DNA from: VRUE01 sp036525295
GTDB taxonomy: Bacteria; Actinomycetota; Thermoleophilia; Solirubrobacterales; 70-9
NCBI GenBank assembly: GCA_036525295.1
Contig: DATDAQ010000004.1
Span: 1-64,000, forward strand
DNA: 64,000 nucleotides
Direction: 5' to 3'
Shown here in pieces: positions 33,149 to 41,676 of the stretch; position 1 is the stretch's first letter; every line of letters begins with the position of its first letter. Below the pieces are notes generated by a model. That model saw nothing but the letters and a program-made list of their open reading frames with translations, did no database searches and was not told the DNA's origin. Both the position numbers and the translations under genes were made by a program.

Positions 33149-33200
33149 CACCCCGCCGTGTCCAGGGGCGCCAGCCGGGTCCAAAGCTATTCTCGGACTC

Positions 33201-36200
33201 ATGCTGCAAACCGAGCCCGAGACGCCCGTGGACGCCGGTGGCGCCCCGATCGAACCCGGCGCCGACCGGGCCGAGCGGCTGCTCGCCGGGCTCAACGAGC
33301 CTCAGCGTCAGGCCGTCGAGCACGGCGAAGGGCCACTCCTCGTCCTGGCTGGGGCCGGCTCGGGCAAGACCCGGGTCCTGACCCACCGGATCGCCTATCT
33401 GCTGGCGACCGGAGCCGCCCGCCCCGGCGAGATCCTCGCGATCACCTTCACCAACAAGGCGGCGAGCGAGATGCGCGAGCGGGTCGAGGCACTGGTCGGC
33501 CGCTCCGCGCGGGCGATGTGGGTGACCACCTTCCACTCCGCCTGCGCCCGGATGCTGCGCGCCGACGCCGAGAAGCTTGGCTACTCGCGCAGCTTCACGA
33601 TCTACGACGAGTCCGACTCGCTGCGGATGCTGAAGCGCTGCATGGCGGAGCTCGGGGTCGACCCGAAACGCTACCCGGCGCGGTCGATCCGCTCCCAGGT
33701 CTCCGGCGCGAAGAACAAGCTCGTCGACGCGCCCGCCTACGCCCAGGCCCAGGGCAGCGTCTTCGAGGAAACGGTCGCCAGCGTCTACGAGCTCTACGAG
33801 AAGCGGATGCTGGCGGCGAACGCGCTCGACTTCGACGACCTCCTGGTCCGCACGGTCAACGTCCTGGAGATCTCCGACGAGGCGCGCGAACGCTGGCGGC
33901 GCACCTTCCGCCACGTCCTCGTCGACGAGTACCAGGACACCAACCACGCCCAGTACCGGCTGCTGCAGCTGCTCACCGAGGAGCACGGCAACCTGATGGT
34001 GGTCGGGGACGAGGACCAGTGTCTCGTGGAGGGGACGCTGATAAAGATGGGGGACGGATCTGAAAAGCCAATTGAGGAGCTGGCAGCGGGTGACATGGTG
34101 ATGTCGTGCCATGGCAGCGCGGACTTTCGCCCGTCCAAAGTGACCGGGGTCTTCAGGGCGTGGGAGAAGCAGGGAGTCTCGATCACGACCCGGACTGGTC
34201 GATGTCTAGTCAGCACACCGGAGCACATGCATTTCGCGGGGTACCGCCTCGGCACCACACCCCAAATGCACCTGACTTATCTGATGTGGAAACGAGGCGT
34301 CGGCTTCCGGGTCGGTGTCTCTGGGGTCTATACGCAACGCGGCAAGGGCGCTGTGGGGATCCGGCAGAGGTGCCTCCACGAGCACGCTGACGCGGTTTGG
34401 GTGGTTTCCGCACACGACACCGACGCGGAGGCCCGCGCCGCGGAGGTCTCGCTCTCGCTGCGCTATGGACTGCCCATGCTGCCGTTCTACCGCCGCAAAT
34501 CTGCATCCGGGAGAAGCTTGATCGGCAACCAGGCTCTGATCGACCAGGTCTTCTCGACAATCGATACCGAGGCTGGCGGGTTTCGGCTGCTCGAGGACGA
34601 GGGGCTCAGTATCCAGCACCCGCACCATCTCGCGGCAACCTCCGACGGGCGCAGAAGGGTTGTACGGGTCACTCTCTGTGCCGAGAGGCGAGGCGATACA
34701 CCCATGCATCGAGTCGCCCTTGCCGGGCGCGACGTAGAGGGGCGCGAGGCTCTCGAGTCGGCTGGACTGAAGGTCCGAGATGCGAAAGCCAAATCAGGGT
34801 CATGGCGGTGCGAGACCGCCCTCAAGGACTTGGGGGAGGCGGTGAGGTTGGCCGGAGAGATCAGTTCCGTCCTCAACGTCGATGTTTGCTTCTCGGGACG
34901 CTTCGGCGAGGTTCAGAGCGGACGGATTAGCGGGAACTCCTTGCCGAGCATTCCCGCTGGATCGGTGCGCCCCGGAATGACCGTGTTCACAGAGGACGGT
35001 GGCTATGACGCCGTCGAGTCTGTCGACAGGGTCGAGTTGGATCGCCCTGTCTACGACATAAACGTCGAGGGGACGCACAACTTCATCGCCAACGGCCTCC
35101 TCACCCACAACTCGATCTACGGCTTCCGCCACGCCGACATCCGCAACATCCTCGATTTCGAGCGGGACTTCCCCGAGGCCGAGGTGGTCAAGCTCGAGCA
35201 GAACTACCGCTCGACCCAGACGATCCTCTCCGCCGCCAACGCGGTGGTCGAGCGCAACCGCGAGCGGCGGCCGAAGCAGCTCTGGACCGAGATCTCCGGG
35301 GGTGAGCCGGTGCAGCTGTCCGAGCTCTCCGACGAGCACGAGGAGGCCCGCTGGGTCGCCGGGGAGGTCGAGAGGCTCGGCGAGGAGGAGGGCGTGCGCC
35401 GCGAGGACATCGCGGTCTTCTACCGGACCAACGCGATGAGCCGGGTGCTCGAGGACACCCTCGTCCGCTTCGAGCTGCCCTACCAGGTGATCGGCGGCAC
35501 CAAGTTCTACGAGCGGGCCGAGGTCAAGGACGCGGTCGCCTACCTCAGCCTCCTGGCCAACCCCGCCGACCAGGTCTCCTTCGCCCGCATCGTCAACTCG
35601 CCGCGACGCGGCATCGGCAACACCAGCCAGGGTCGCCTCGCCTCCCACGCCAACACCACCGGGCTCTCGATCTGGGAGGTGGCGGAACGGGTCGAGGAGG
35701 TTCCCGGCCTGAGCGCCGCGGCGATCAAGGCGGTCTCGCGCTTCCACGAGACGATGGAGGGGCTGCGAGCCCGGGCCGACGAGGCGCCAGTGTCCGAGCT
35801 GCTCGAGGCGGTGCTGCGCGAGAGCGGCTACCTCGACGCGCTGGCGGCCGAGCGCACGATCGAGGCCGAGGGCCGCGCCGAGAACCTCGAGGAGCTGGTC
35901 GGCATGGCGGCGGAGTTCGACGCCAATCGCGAGATGGAGGGGGAGGGCGAGTCCTCGCCTCTGGAGGAGTTCCTGCAGCAGATCTCCCTCTACACCCAGC
36001 AGGACGATCTGCGCGCGGAGGAGTCGCTGATCACGCTGATGACGCTGCACAACGCCAAGGGGCTCGAGTACGACACGGTCTTCCTCCTCGGCTGCGAGGA
36101 CGGCGCATTCCCCCACATGCGGGCGCTGGAAGAGGGTGGAGAAGAGGAGGAGCGGCGGCTCTGCTACGTCGGCATCACCCGTGCCCGCAAGCGCCTCTAC

Positions 36201-36539
36201 GTCACCTGGGCGCGCGAACGCCGCCTCTTCGGCCGCGCCGAGCGCAACCTGCCCTCGCGCTTCGTCGACGAGCTGCCGGCGGAGCTGACCGAGCGCCACT
36301 CCAGCGCGCCCGGCGCGGCTGCCGGGCTCGGCTGGGAGACGACGAGCGCGGACGGGGCGGCGCCGGTCGACCCCGGCCCGGCCCTGGAGCTGCGCACCGG
36401 CGACGACGTCGTCCACGCGGCCTTCGGCGAGGGTGTCGTCACCGCGGTCGAGGCCGGCGGGGTCGTCGTCGTGCGTTTCGCCGGCGATGGCACCGAGCGC
36501 AAGCTGATGGCCGACTACGCACCGATCCGGAGGCGCTGA
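33201..36539 (+). CDS. pcrA: ATP-dependent DNA helicase PcrA/UvrD, interrupted by an intein
   Basis: Superfamily 1A 3'-5' helicase of repair and replication. The precursor is 1112 residues and the spliced product about 748, normal for PcrA. Motifs: Q-motif LNEPQRQAVEHGEG, Walker A AGAGSGKT (near residue 50), motif Ia ITFTNKAASEMRERV, Walker B VLVDEYQDTN, motif III split as VVGDEDQ/SIYGFRHAD by the intein (34020-35111), motif IV region LEQNYRSTQTIL, motif V LMTLHNAKGLEYD and motif VI RRLCYVGITRARKRLYV. The C-terminal RNAP-binding-like domain ends DVVHAAFGEGVVTAVEAGG. I choose ATG 33201; GTG 33114 would add 29 low-complexity residues running through repeat R copy 3. folD overlaps the stop by 1 bp. 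Confidence 0.94.
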   Translation: MLQTEPETPVDAGGAPIEPGADRAERLLAGLNEPQRQAVEHGEGPLLVLAGAGSGKTRVLTHRIAYLLATGAARPGEILAITFTNKAASEMRERVEALVGRSARAMWVTTFHSACARMLRADAEKLGYSRSFTIYDESDSLRMLKRCMAELGVDPKRYPARSIRSQVSGAKNKLVDAPAYAQAQGSVFEETVASVYELYEKRMLAANALDFDDLLVRTVNVLEISDEARERWRRTFRHVLVDEYQDTNHAQYRLLQLLTEEHGNLMVVGDEDQCLVEGTLIKMGDGSEKPIEELAAGDMVMSCHGSADFRPSKVTGVFRAWEKQGVSITTRTGRCLVSTPEHMHFAGYRLGTTPQMHLTYLMWKRGVGFRVGVSGVYTQRGKGAVGIRQRCLHEHADAVWVVSAHDTDAEARAAEVSLSLRYGLPMLPFYRRKSASGRSLIGNQALIDQVFSTIDTEAGGFRLLEDEGLSIQHPHHLAATSDGRRRVVRVTLCAERRGDTPMHRVALAGRDVEGREALESAGLKVRDAKAKSGSWRCETALKDLGEAVRLAGEISSVLNVDVCFSGRFGEVQSGRISGNSLPSIPAGSVRPGMTVFTEDGGYDAVESVDRVELDRPVYDINVEGTHNFIANGLLTHNSIYGFRHADIRNILDFERDFPEAEVVKLEQNYRSTQTILSAANAVVERNRERRPKQLWTEISGGEPVQLSELSDEHEEARWVAGEVERLGEEEGVRREDIAVFYRTNAMSRVLEDTLVRFELPYQVIGGTKFYERAEVKDAVAYLSLLANPADQVSFARIVNSPRRGIGNTSQGRLASHANTTGLSIWEVAERVEEVPGLSAAAIKAVSRFHETMEGLRARADEAPVSELLEAVLRESGYLDALAAERTIEAEGRAENLEELVGMAAEFDANREMEGEGESSPLEEFLQQISLYTQQDDLRAEESLITLMTLHNAKGLEYDTVFLLGCEDGAFPHMRALEEGGEEEERRLCYVGITRARKRLYVTWARERRLFGRAERNLPSRFVDELPAELTERHSSAPGAAAGLGWETTSADGAAPVDPGPALELRTGDDVVHAAFGEGVVTAVEAGGVVVVRFAGDGTERKLMADYAPIRRR
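34020..35111 (+). other. Intein in PcrA helicase motif III (364 aa)
   Basis: The insert starts with Cys1 (CLVEGTLIKMGDGSEKPIEE, block A), has block B with TPEH (CLVSTPEHMHF), and ends with block F/G RPVYDINVEGTHNFIANGLL then THN, with Ser as the +1 residue. These are the splicing residues: Cys1, block B Thr/His, penultimate His, terminal Asn, Ser+1. Splicing restores GDEDQ-SIYGFRHAD exactly. The central 200 residues hold no LAGLIDADG or HNH motif I can recognise, although one segment (AAEVSLSLRYGLPMLPFYRR) recalls the endonuclease-replacing region of other inteins. Base composition is lower in GC than the flanking exteins, which fits lateral acquisition. Confidence 0.93.
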
Positions 36540-37387
36540 TGGCGGCCAGGGTCATCGACGGCAAAACTGTTGGCGCGGCCGTTCGCGCCAGGGTCGCCGA
36601 GGAGGTGGCCGCGTATGAGGCCGAGCGCGGCCGCACGCCGATGCTGGTCACGGTGATCGTCGGCGACGACCCGGCCTCGGAGATCTACGTCCGCAGCAAG
36701 CACCGCGCCTGCGAGGAGGCCGGGATGCGCTCGGCCCACCACGGCCTGCCCGCCGACACGAGCGAGAACGAGCTGCTGGAGCTGGTCGCGGACCTGGGCA
36801 CGGACCGCGACGTCGACGGCATCCTCGTCCAGCTGCCCGTGCCAGACCAGATCGACCCCGACCGGGTCGTCGCCGCGATCGACCCGGCCAAGGACGTCGA
36901 CGGGCTGACCCCGGTAAACGCCGGCCTCCTCGCGCACGGGATGCCGGGGCTCGTCCCGTGCACGCCGGCCGGGGTGATGGAGCTGCTCCGCCACGAGGGG
37001 ATCGAGCTGGAGGGCGCGGAGGCGGTTGTCGTCGGTCGCTCGAAGCTGGTCGGCGTGCCGGTGTCCCGCCTGCTGCTGGCTGCGAACGCGACGGTGACGA
37101 TGTGCCACTCGCGCACCCGCGACCTCGCCGAGGTGTGCAGGCGTGGAGACGTCCTGGTGGCCGCGGCCGGAGTCCCTGGCCTGCTCGGCGCCGACGCAGT
37201 CAAGCCGGGCGCCGTGGTGATCGACGTCGGCACCAACCGGACCGACGACGGGCTGCGTGGCGACGTCGACTTCGAGGCTGCGGCGGGGGTGGCCGGGGCG
37301 ATCTCGCCGGTTCCGGGCGGGGTCGGGCCGATGACGATCGCGATGCTGCTCGTCAACACGGTGGCTGCCGCCCGGGCCCGGGTGTAG
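36539..37387 (+). CDS. folD: Bifunctional methylenetetrahydrofolate dehydrogenase/cyclohydrolase
   Basis: FolD interconverts methylene-, methenyl- and formyl-tetrahydrofolate with NADP. Landmarks are VIVGDDPASEIYVRSKHRAC with the catalytic YxxxK (YVRSK), DGILVQLPVPDQID, PAKDVDGLTPVNAGLL, VPCTPAGVMELLRHEGI, VVVGRSKLVGVPVSRLLL and SPVPGGVGPMTIAMLL. It has 282 residues. The start ATG shares one base with the pcrA stop (TGATG), so it is translationally coupled to the helicase. Confidence 0.96.
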   Translation: MAARVIDGKTVGAAVRARVAEEVAAYEAERGRTPMLVTVIVGDDPASEIYVRSKHRACEEAGMRSAHHGLPADTSENELLELVADLGTDRDVDGILVQLPVPDQIDPDRVVAAIDPAKDVDGLTPVNAGLLAHGMPGLVPCTPAGVMELLRHEGIELEGAEAVVVGRSKLVGVPVSRLLLAANATVTMCHSRTRDLAEVCRRGDVLVAAAGVPGLLGADAVKPGAVVIDVGTNRTDDGLRGDVDFEAAAGVAGAISPVPGGVGPMTIAMLLVNTVAAARARV

Positions 37388-37423
37388 TGTCGGCTCGACC
37401 GCTAGACCACGGAGGGTAAGCAG

Positions 37424-38023
37424 ATGGATCTGGACAGGCTGAGTACCGGTGAGAAGATCGCTTCCGTTTCCGCGATCCTTCTCTTCATCTTCATGTTCTT
37501 CAACTGGTTCGGCGTCGAGGTCTCAGGCGTCGGAGGGTTCTCGGGCACGATCTCCGGCGACGGGGGCAATGCCTGGGAGGCCCTTGACTTCATCCCGTTC
37601 GTTCTCTTGGTGACGATTGCCGCCGCGCTCGGCGTTGCCGCCCTGCGGCTCAGCGACGCGGCCTACGAGCCACCGATCTCGGCCAACACCGTCGTCACCG
37701 TGCTCGGCGTGATCTCGGTGCTGCTCATCCTCTTCCGGATCGTCGATCCGCCCAGCTTCGGCAGTGTGGGCGGCGTCTCGGTCGACGCGACGCGCAGCAT
37801 CGGCATCTTCCTTGGCCTGATCGCCGCCGGCGGGATCGCCTACGGCGGCTACAGCGCGATGCGAGAGGAAGGGATGACCTTCGGCGACGCGGCGGATCGG
37901 CTTTCCAGCGGGCCCGGCGCCGGTACGCCGTCACCGACGTCGCAGCAGCCGCCGTCATCTTCGACACCGCCTCCACCTCCGCCGCCACCCTCCAATCCTT
38001 CTCCGCCTCCGCCGGGAGGCTAG
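37424..38023 (+). CDS. Four-helix membrane protein with proline-rich tail
   Basis: No named family. About four membrane helices are visible (SVSAILLFIFMFFNWFG, FIPFVLLVTIAAALGVAAL, TVVTVLGVISVLLILFRIVD, SIGIFLGLIAAGGIAYGGYS), then a Pro/Ser/Thr tail of about 45 residues (STPPPPPPPPSNPSP). The head and helix pattern recalls small actinobacterial membrane proteins of unknown role. A purine-rich GGAGGG lies about 9 bp before the ATG. It stands between folD and gatC on the same strand. Confidence 0.7.
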   Translation: MDLDRLSTGEKIASVSAILLFIFMFFNWFGVEVSGVGGFSGTISGDGGNAWEALDFIPFVLLVTIAAALGVAALRLSDAAYEPPISANTVVTVLGVISVLLILFRIVDPPSFGSVGGVSVDATRSIGIFLGLIAAGGIAYGGYSAMREEGMTFGDAADRLSSGPGAGTPSPTSQQPPSSSTPPPPPPPPSNPSPPPPGG

Positions 38024-38046
38024 GAGGGTCCCTAGAATCGGCCGCC

Positions 38047-38337
38047 GTGATCGAGCGGGAGCAGGTACTTCATGTAGCGAAGCTGGCGCGACTCGGACTG
38101 TCCGAGGAGGAAGTCGAGCGGATGGCCGGGGAGCTTTCGGGGATCTTGGAGCACGTCGACCGGATTGGTGAGCTGGAGCTGGACGATGTGCCGCCTACGT
38201 CTCATGTGGTTGAGTTGGAGAACGTGCTGAGGGCGGACGAGCCGCATGAGAGCCTGGATCGGGACGTGGCGCTCGCGCAGGCGCCGGATCCGGTCGATGG
38301 GGCGTTCCGGGTCCCTTCGCCGCAGGCAGAGGGCTAG
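38047..38337 (+). CDS. gatC: Glutamyl/aspartyl-tRNA amidotransferase subunit C
   Basis: Small scaffold subunit that wraps around GatA and stabilises the GatCAB amidotransferase. The 96 residues match the family: VLHVAKLARLGLSEEEVERM, ILEHVDRIGELELDDVPPTS, ENVLRADEPHESLDRD. GTG start. gatA starts immediately after its stop codon with no gap, so the two are translated in tandem. Confidence 0.94.
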   Translation: MIEREQVLHVAKLARLGLSEEEVERMAGELSGILEHVDRIGELELDDVPPTSHVVELENVLRADEPHESLDRDVALAQAPDPVDGAFRVPSPQAEG

Positions 38338-39780
38338 ATGGCGGACATGCTCGAGTTGACCGCCGTGCAGGCGCAGGAGGCGATGGCCTCGGGGGATCTC
38401 TCGCCGACGGAGTATGGGAAGGCTTGGGCCGAGGTCGCGGCCGGGGATGAGCTGAACGCGTATCTGTGGCGGGATGGCAACGGGGACGCAGGGGAGATTT
38501 CAGTTGAGGAGCCGAGCCTCGCACCGGTTGCCGTCAAGGACATCTTCTGCACCGAGGGGGTGCCGACCACGGCCGGGTCGCGCATCCTCGAGGGCTACCG
38601 GCCGGCCTACACCTCCACCGCCGTCCAGCGCCTGATCGAGGCGGGGGCGCCGGTCCTCGGCAAGACCAACATGGACGAGTTCGCGATGGGCTCCTCCAAC
38701 GAGAACTCGGCTTTTGGGCCGGTGCTCAATCCCTGGGACCGCGGCCGTGTACCGGGCGGCTCCTCGGGCGGCTCGGCCGCCGTGGTCGCCGGCGGTCTGG
38801 CACCCTGGGCGATCGGCACCGACACCGGCGGCTCGATCCGCCAGCCCGCCTCGCTCTGCGGCATCGTCGGTCTCAAGCCCACCTACGGCGCGATCTCCCG
38901 CTACGGCATGATCGCCTTCGCCTCCTCACTGGACCAGTGCGGCCCGCTCACCCGCGACGTCAGGGACGCCGCGCTGATGCTGTCGATCCTGCAGGGGGCC
39001 GACCCCTGCGACTCGACCTCGGTCGGCCTCGGCGAAGCGCCGAGCCTGCCCGATCGCGAGGACCTGAAGGGCCTGCGCTTCGCCGTTCCCTCCGAGCTGG
39101 CCCGCGACGCGATCGAGCCGGGGGTGCGGGAGGTCTTCGAGGCGACGCTGGCGCGGATCGAGCAGCTCGGCGGCGAGATCGCCGAAGTCCCGCTGCCTCA
39201 TGCCGAGCACGGGATCTCCGCCTACTACGTGATCGCCCCCGCCGAGGCATCCTCGAACCTGGCCCGCTATGACGGCGTCCGCTATGGGATGAGGAGCGAG
39301 GGCAGCGGCGACCTGATCGAGATGTACGAAACGACCCGGGCAGAGGGGTTCGGCGCCGAGGTGAAGCGCCGGATCATGCTCGGCACCTACGCGCTCTCCT
39401 CCGGCTACTACGACGCCTACTATGGCCAGGCGCAGAAGGTGCGGACCAAGATCGCGGCTGACTTCTCCGCCGCCTTCGCCGAGTTCGACTTCGTCGTCAC
39501 GCCGACCTCGCCCTCGGTCGCCTTCGGCCTCGGTGAGAAGACCGCCGACCCGCTGGCGATGTACCTCAACGACTTCTTCACCGTGCCGATGAGCCTCGCC
39601 GGCATCCCGGCGATCTCGATTCCGGCTGGCCTTGCCGAGCCGGCCGGAGGCGGTCCGCAGCTCCCCGTCGGCTTCCAGATCGCCGCGCCGGCCTTCGGAG
39701 AGCAAATGCTTCTCGACGCCGCCCACGCGCTGGAGCAGGTGATCGGCTTCGATGCGAGGCCGGAGGGTGTCCGTGGCTGA
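38338..39780 (+). CDS. gatA: Glutamyl/aspartyl-tRNA amidotransferase subunit A
   Basis: Amidase subunit that releases ammonia from glutamine for conversion of Glu-tRNA-Gln (or Asp-tRNA-Asn). It has 480 residues with the amidase-signature triad: Lys in PVAVKDIFC, cis-Ser region GGSSGGSAAVVAGGL and the nucleophile Ser in TDTGGSIRQPASLCG. GLKPTYGAISRYGMI and DQCGPLTRDVRDAALML are also present. It overlaps gatB by 8 bp. With GluRS at 26244 it completes an indirect Gln-tRNA pathway. Confidence 0.96.
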   Translation: MADMLELTAVQAQEAMASGDLSPTEYGKAWAEVAAGDELNAYLWRDGNGDAGEISVEEPSLAPVAVKDIFCTEGVPTTAGSRILEGYRPAYTSTAVQRLIEAGAPVLGKTNMDEFAMGSSNENSAFGPVLNPWDRGRVPGGSSGGSAAVVAGGLAPWAIGTDTGGSIRQPASLCGIVGLKPTYGAISRYGMIAFASSLDQCGPLTRDVRDAALMLSILQGADPCDSTSVGLGEAPSLPDREDLKGLRFAVPSELARDAIEPGVREVFEATLARIEQLGGEIAEVPLPHAEHGISAYYVIAPAEASSNLARYDGVRYGMRSEGSGDLIEMYETTRAEGFGAEVKRRIMLGTYALSSGYYDAYYGQAQKVRTKIAADFSAAFAEFDFVVTPTSPSVAFGLGEKTADPLAMYLNDFFTVPMSLAGIPAISIPAGLAEPAGGGPQLPVGFQIAAPAFGEQMLLDAAHALEQVIGFDARPEGVRG

Positions 39781-41212
39781 GCTCGAGGCGGTGATCGGGC
39801 TGGAGATCCACGTCCAGCTGGCGACGAAGACCAAGATGTTCTGCGGTTGCGAGCTTTCCTTCGGCGACGAGCCAAACGTCCACACGTGTCCCGTCTGTCT
39901 CGCTCACCCGGGCGTGCTCCCGGTGACCAACGAGCAGGCGATCCTCTACGCGCTGAAGATCGCCGCCGCACTGGAGTGCGAGGTGGCCCCGCGCTCGATC
40001 TTCCACCGCAAGAACTACTTCTATCCCGACAGCCCCAAGGCGTACCAGATCAGCCAGTACGACATCCCGATCGCCAGCAACGGCCGCCTCGGCGACGTCC
40101 GCATCAACCGGGCCCACCTCGAGGAGGACGCAGCGAAGATGATCCACGTCGGCGACTCGGGCCGCATCCACGGCTCCGGCGCCTCCCTGGTCGACTTCAA
40201 CCGGGGCGGCACCCCGCTGGTCGAGATCGTCACCGAACCGGATCTGCGCGGCGCCGCCGAGGCCGCTGCCTGGGCGCGGATGTTGCGCGAGACCGTCCGC
40301 CAGCTCGGGGTCTCCGACGTCAACATGGAGGAGGGCAGCCTGCGGGTCGACGCCAACGTCTCGGTGCGGCCCGCCGGCAGCGAGGCGCTGGGGACGAAGA
40401 CCGAGCTGAAGAACATGAACAGCTTCCGTTTCCTCGAGCGGGGCATGGAAGCCGAGCTGGCCCGCCAGCGCGAGCTGATCGAGGCGGGGGGGACCGTGGT
40501 CCAGGAGACCCTCCACTTCCATCCCGAGGACGGCACCCTGCACCCGCTCCGCTCGAAGGAGGAGGCGCACGACTACCGCTACTTCCCCGAGCCCGACCTG
40601 GTGCCGATCGCGCCCACCGAGGAGATGATCCGCGAAGCGCGCGAGTCGCTGCCGGAGCTGCCGGCGGCGCGAGCGGCTCGCTACGAAGGGGAGATGGGCC
40701 TGGCCGAGGACGTTGCCGCCCTGCTCGCGGCCGACCCCGAGACCGCCGGGTACTTCGAGCAGGTGGCCGGGTCGGCGAGCGATGTCGAGCCGCGCGTGGT
40801 CGCCAACTGGGTCACCGGCGAGCTGGCCGCAGCACTGCGGCAGGACGGGGGAGAGGTCACCGCCGCGGAGTCGAAGGTCAAGCCCGGCGCCCTGGCCCTC
40901 CTCATCGGCATGGTCCAGGAGAAGAAGATCTCCCATGGCAGCGGCAAGACCGTGCTCGCGACCCTCGTCGCCGAGGGCGGCGACCCCGAGGCGATCGTCG
41001 AGCGCGAGGGCCTCGCCCAGATCTCCGACAGCGGCGAGCTGGAGGCGATCGTCGCTGCCGCGGTCGATGCAAACCCGGAGGCCGCCGAGCAGATCCGCTC
41101 CGGCAACCAGAAGGCGATCGGCGCCATCGTCGGCGCTGTGATGAAGGAGACCAAGGGCCGCGCCGACGGCGGTGAGGTCAACCAGCTCATCAAGCAGCGA
41201 CTCGGCCTCTGA
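39773..41212 (+). CDS. gatB: Glutamyl/aspartyl-tRNA amidotransferase subunit B
   Basis: Kinase/transamidase subunit that binds and activates the misacylated tRNA. The 479 residues contain VIGLEIHVQLATKTKMFCGC, HTCPVCLAHPGVLPV (zinc ligands), FHRKNYFYPDSPKAYQISQY, DFNRGGTPLVEIVTEPDL, EVDANVSVRP-type strand (LRVDANVSVRPAG) and DYRYFPEPDLVP. The C-terminal helical YqeY-like tail is also seen. The GTG at 39773 gives the family N-terminus VAELEAVIGLEIH and overlaps gatA by 8 bp. Confidence 0.96.
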   Translation: MAELEAVIGLEIHVQLATKTKMFCGCELSFGDEPNVHTCPVCLAHPGVLPVTNEQAILYALKIAAALECEVAPRSIFHRKNYFYPDSPKAYQISQYDIPIASNGRLGDVRINRAHLEEDAAKMIHVGDSGRIHGSGASLVDFNRGGTPLVEIVTEPDLRGAAEAAAWARMLRETVRQLGVSDVNMEEGSLRVDANVSVRPAGSEALGTKTELKNMNSFRFLERGMEAELARQRELIEAGGTVVQETLHFHPEDGTLHPLRSKEEAHDYRYFPEPDLVPIAPTEEMIREARESLPELPAARAARYEGEMGLAEDVAALLAADPETAGYFEQVAGSASDVEPRVVANWVTGELAAALRQDGGEVTAAESKVKPGALALLIGMVQEKKISHGSGKTVLATLVAEGGDPEAIVEREGLAQISDSGELEAIVAAAVDANPEAAEQIRSGNQKAIGAIVGAVMKETKGRADGGEVNQLIKQRLGL

Positions 41213-41351
41213 GGGGCGAACTTCTCGTCCTGGCGGGCTTAGGCAGGCGTGAATGCGATAACCGCGGCGGTCCTTCTGGCGCATGCGGGTGTGATTCGGG
41301 CGCTGATAGTGCTCGCATCGCAACTCGCAAGTCGCCGGTAGAACACGCCGC

Positions 41352-41387
41352 AAAAAGAAACGGCCCCGGGGAAGCTCCCGGAGCCGT
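41352..41387 (-). terminator. Rho-independent terminator on the minus strand
   Basis: Read on the minus strand, ACGGCTCCGGG, loop AGCTTC and CCCGGGGCCGT form an 11 bp stem (one wobble), followed by TTCTTTTT. There is no T-run on the plus strand, so it serves minus-strand transcription. The only candidate minus-strand gene upstream is the 41-residue basic protein at 41547-41672. The gap 41213-41546 otherwise holds only this hairpin, the 41467 palindrome and the 41514 promoter. Confidence 0.75.
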
Positions 41388-41466
41388 TCAATGTGAACGC
41401 GATCTGGGCGAAACCTTATCGCTGCATCGGGTCGCTTGCAAGGACAACCCGAAAGTGCGTTCCGAT

Positions 41467-41491
41467 ACTTTGTAACAAGTTGTTACAAAGT
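41467..41491. promoter_or_regulatory. Perfect 25-bp palindrome (candidate operator)
   Basis: ACTTTGTAACAA, one central G, then TTGTTACAAAGT: 12 bp arms with no mismatch, in an AT-rich patch 22 bp upstream of the -35 box at 41514. The form (dyad with central TTGTAACAAG) fits a dimeric repressor site, such as TetR, GntR or MarR family. No regulator gene of those families lies next to it. Confidence 0.6.
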
Positions 41492-41513
41492 GCTAAGTTG
41501 GGAGATTATATAC

Positions 41514-41542
41514 TTGACACAGGGAAGCTCAGCGGCTAAGCT
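41514..41542 (+). promoter_or_regulatory. Sigma-70-type promoter for the transposase
   Basis: TTGACA at 41514-41519, a 17 bp spacer and TAAGCT at 41537-41542. This is the best housekeeping-type promoter I can see in the window and stands out against the GC-rich background. Transcription starting near 41549 would run antisense through the small basic ORF and then into the transposase at 41677. Confidence 0.6.
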
Positions 41543-41546
41543 GTCC

Positions 41547-41672
41547 CTATGACCCGCCCTTACGGCTCTCCAGCGCCGTTTTCTTCGCAGTCTCCCGAAC
41601 CTGTTTCGGGAACAATTTCCTCATCACCTCAGTGTCCTGCAGCTCTTTGGCTTTCTTCTTGCGGCGAGGCAT
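41547..41672 (-). CDS. Small basic protein (41 aa), divergent from the transposase
   Basis: ATG at 41672 gives MPRRKKKAKELQDTEVMRKL followed by FPKQVRETAKKTALESRKGGS, a highly charged helical peptide with a basic head. The composition looks like real coding sequence rather than a shadow, and the minus strand has a good terminator 160 bp downstream (41352-41387). Its start is only 4 bp from the transposase ATG on the other strand. Nucleic-acid binding is a guess from the charge. It may be the antisense shadow of the transposase leader, so confidence is limited. Confidence 0.4.
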   Translation of the reverse strand: MPRRKKKAKELQDTEVMRKLFPKQVRETAKKTALESRKGGS

Positions 41673-41676
41673 CGCT

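Noticed and set aside
41249..41341. 30-codon hydrophobic frame after gatB starting at GTG
   Set aside because: Too short, no ribosome-binding site, no coupling to gatB and no homology I can recall; likely chance.
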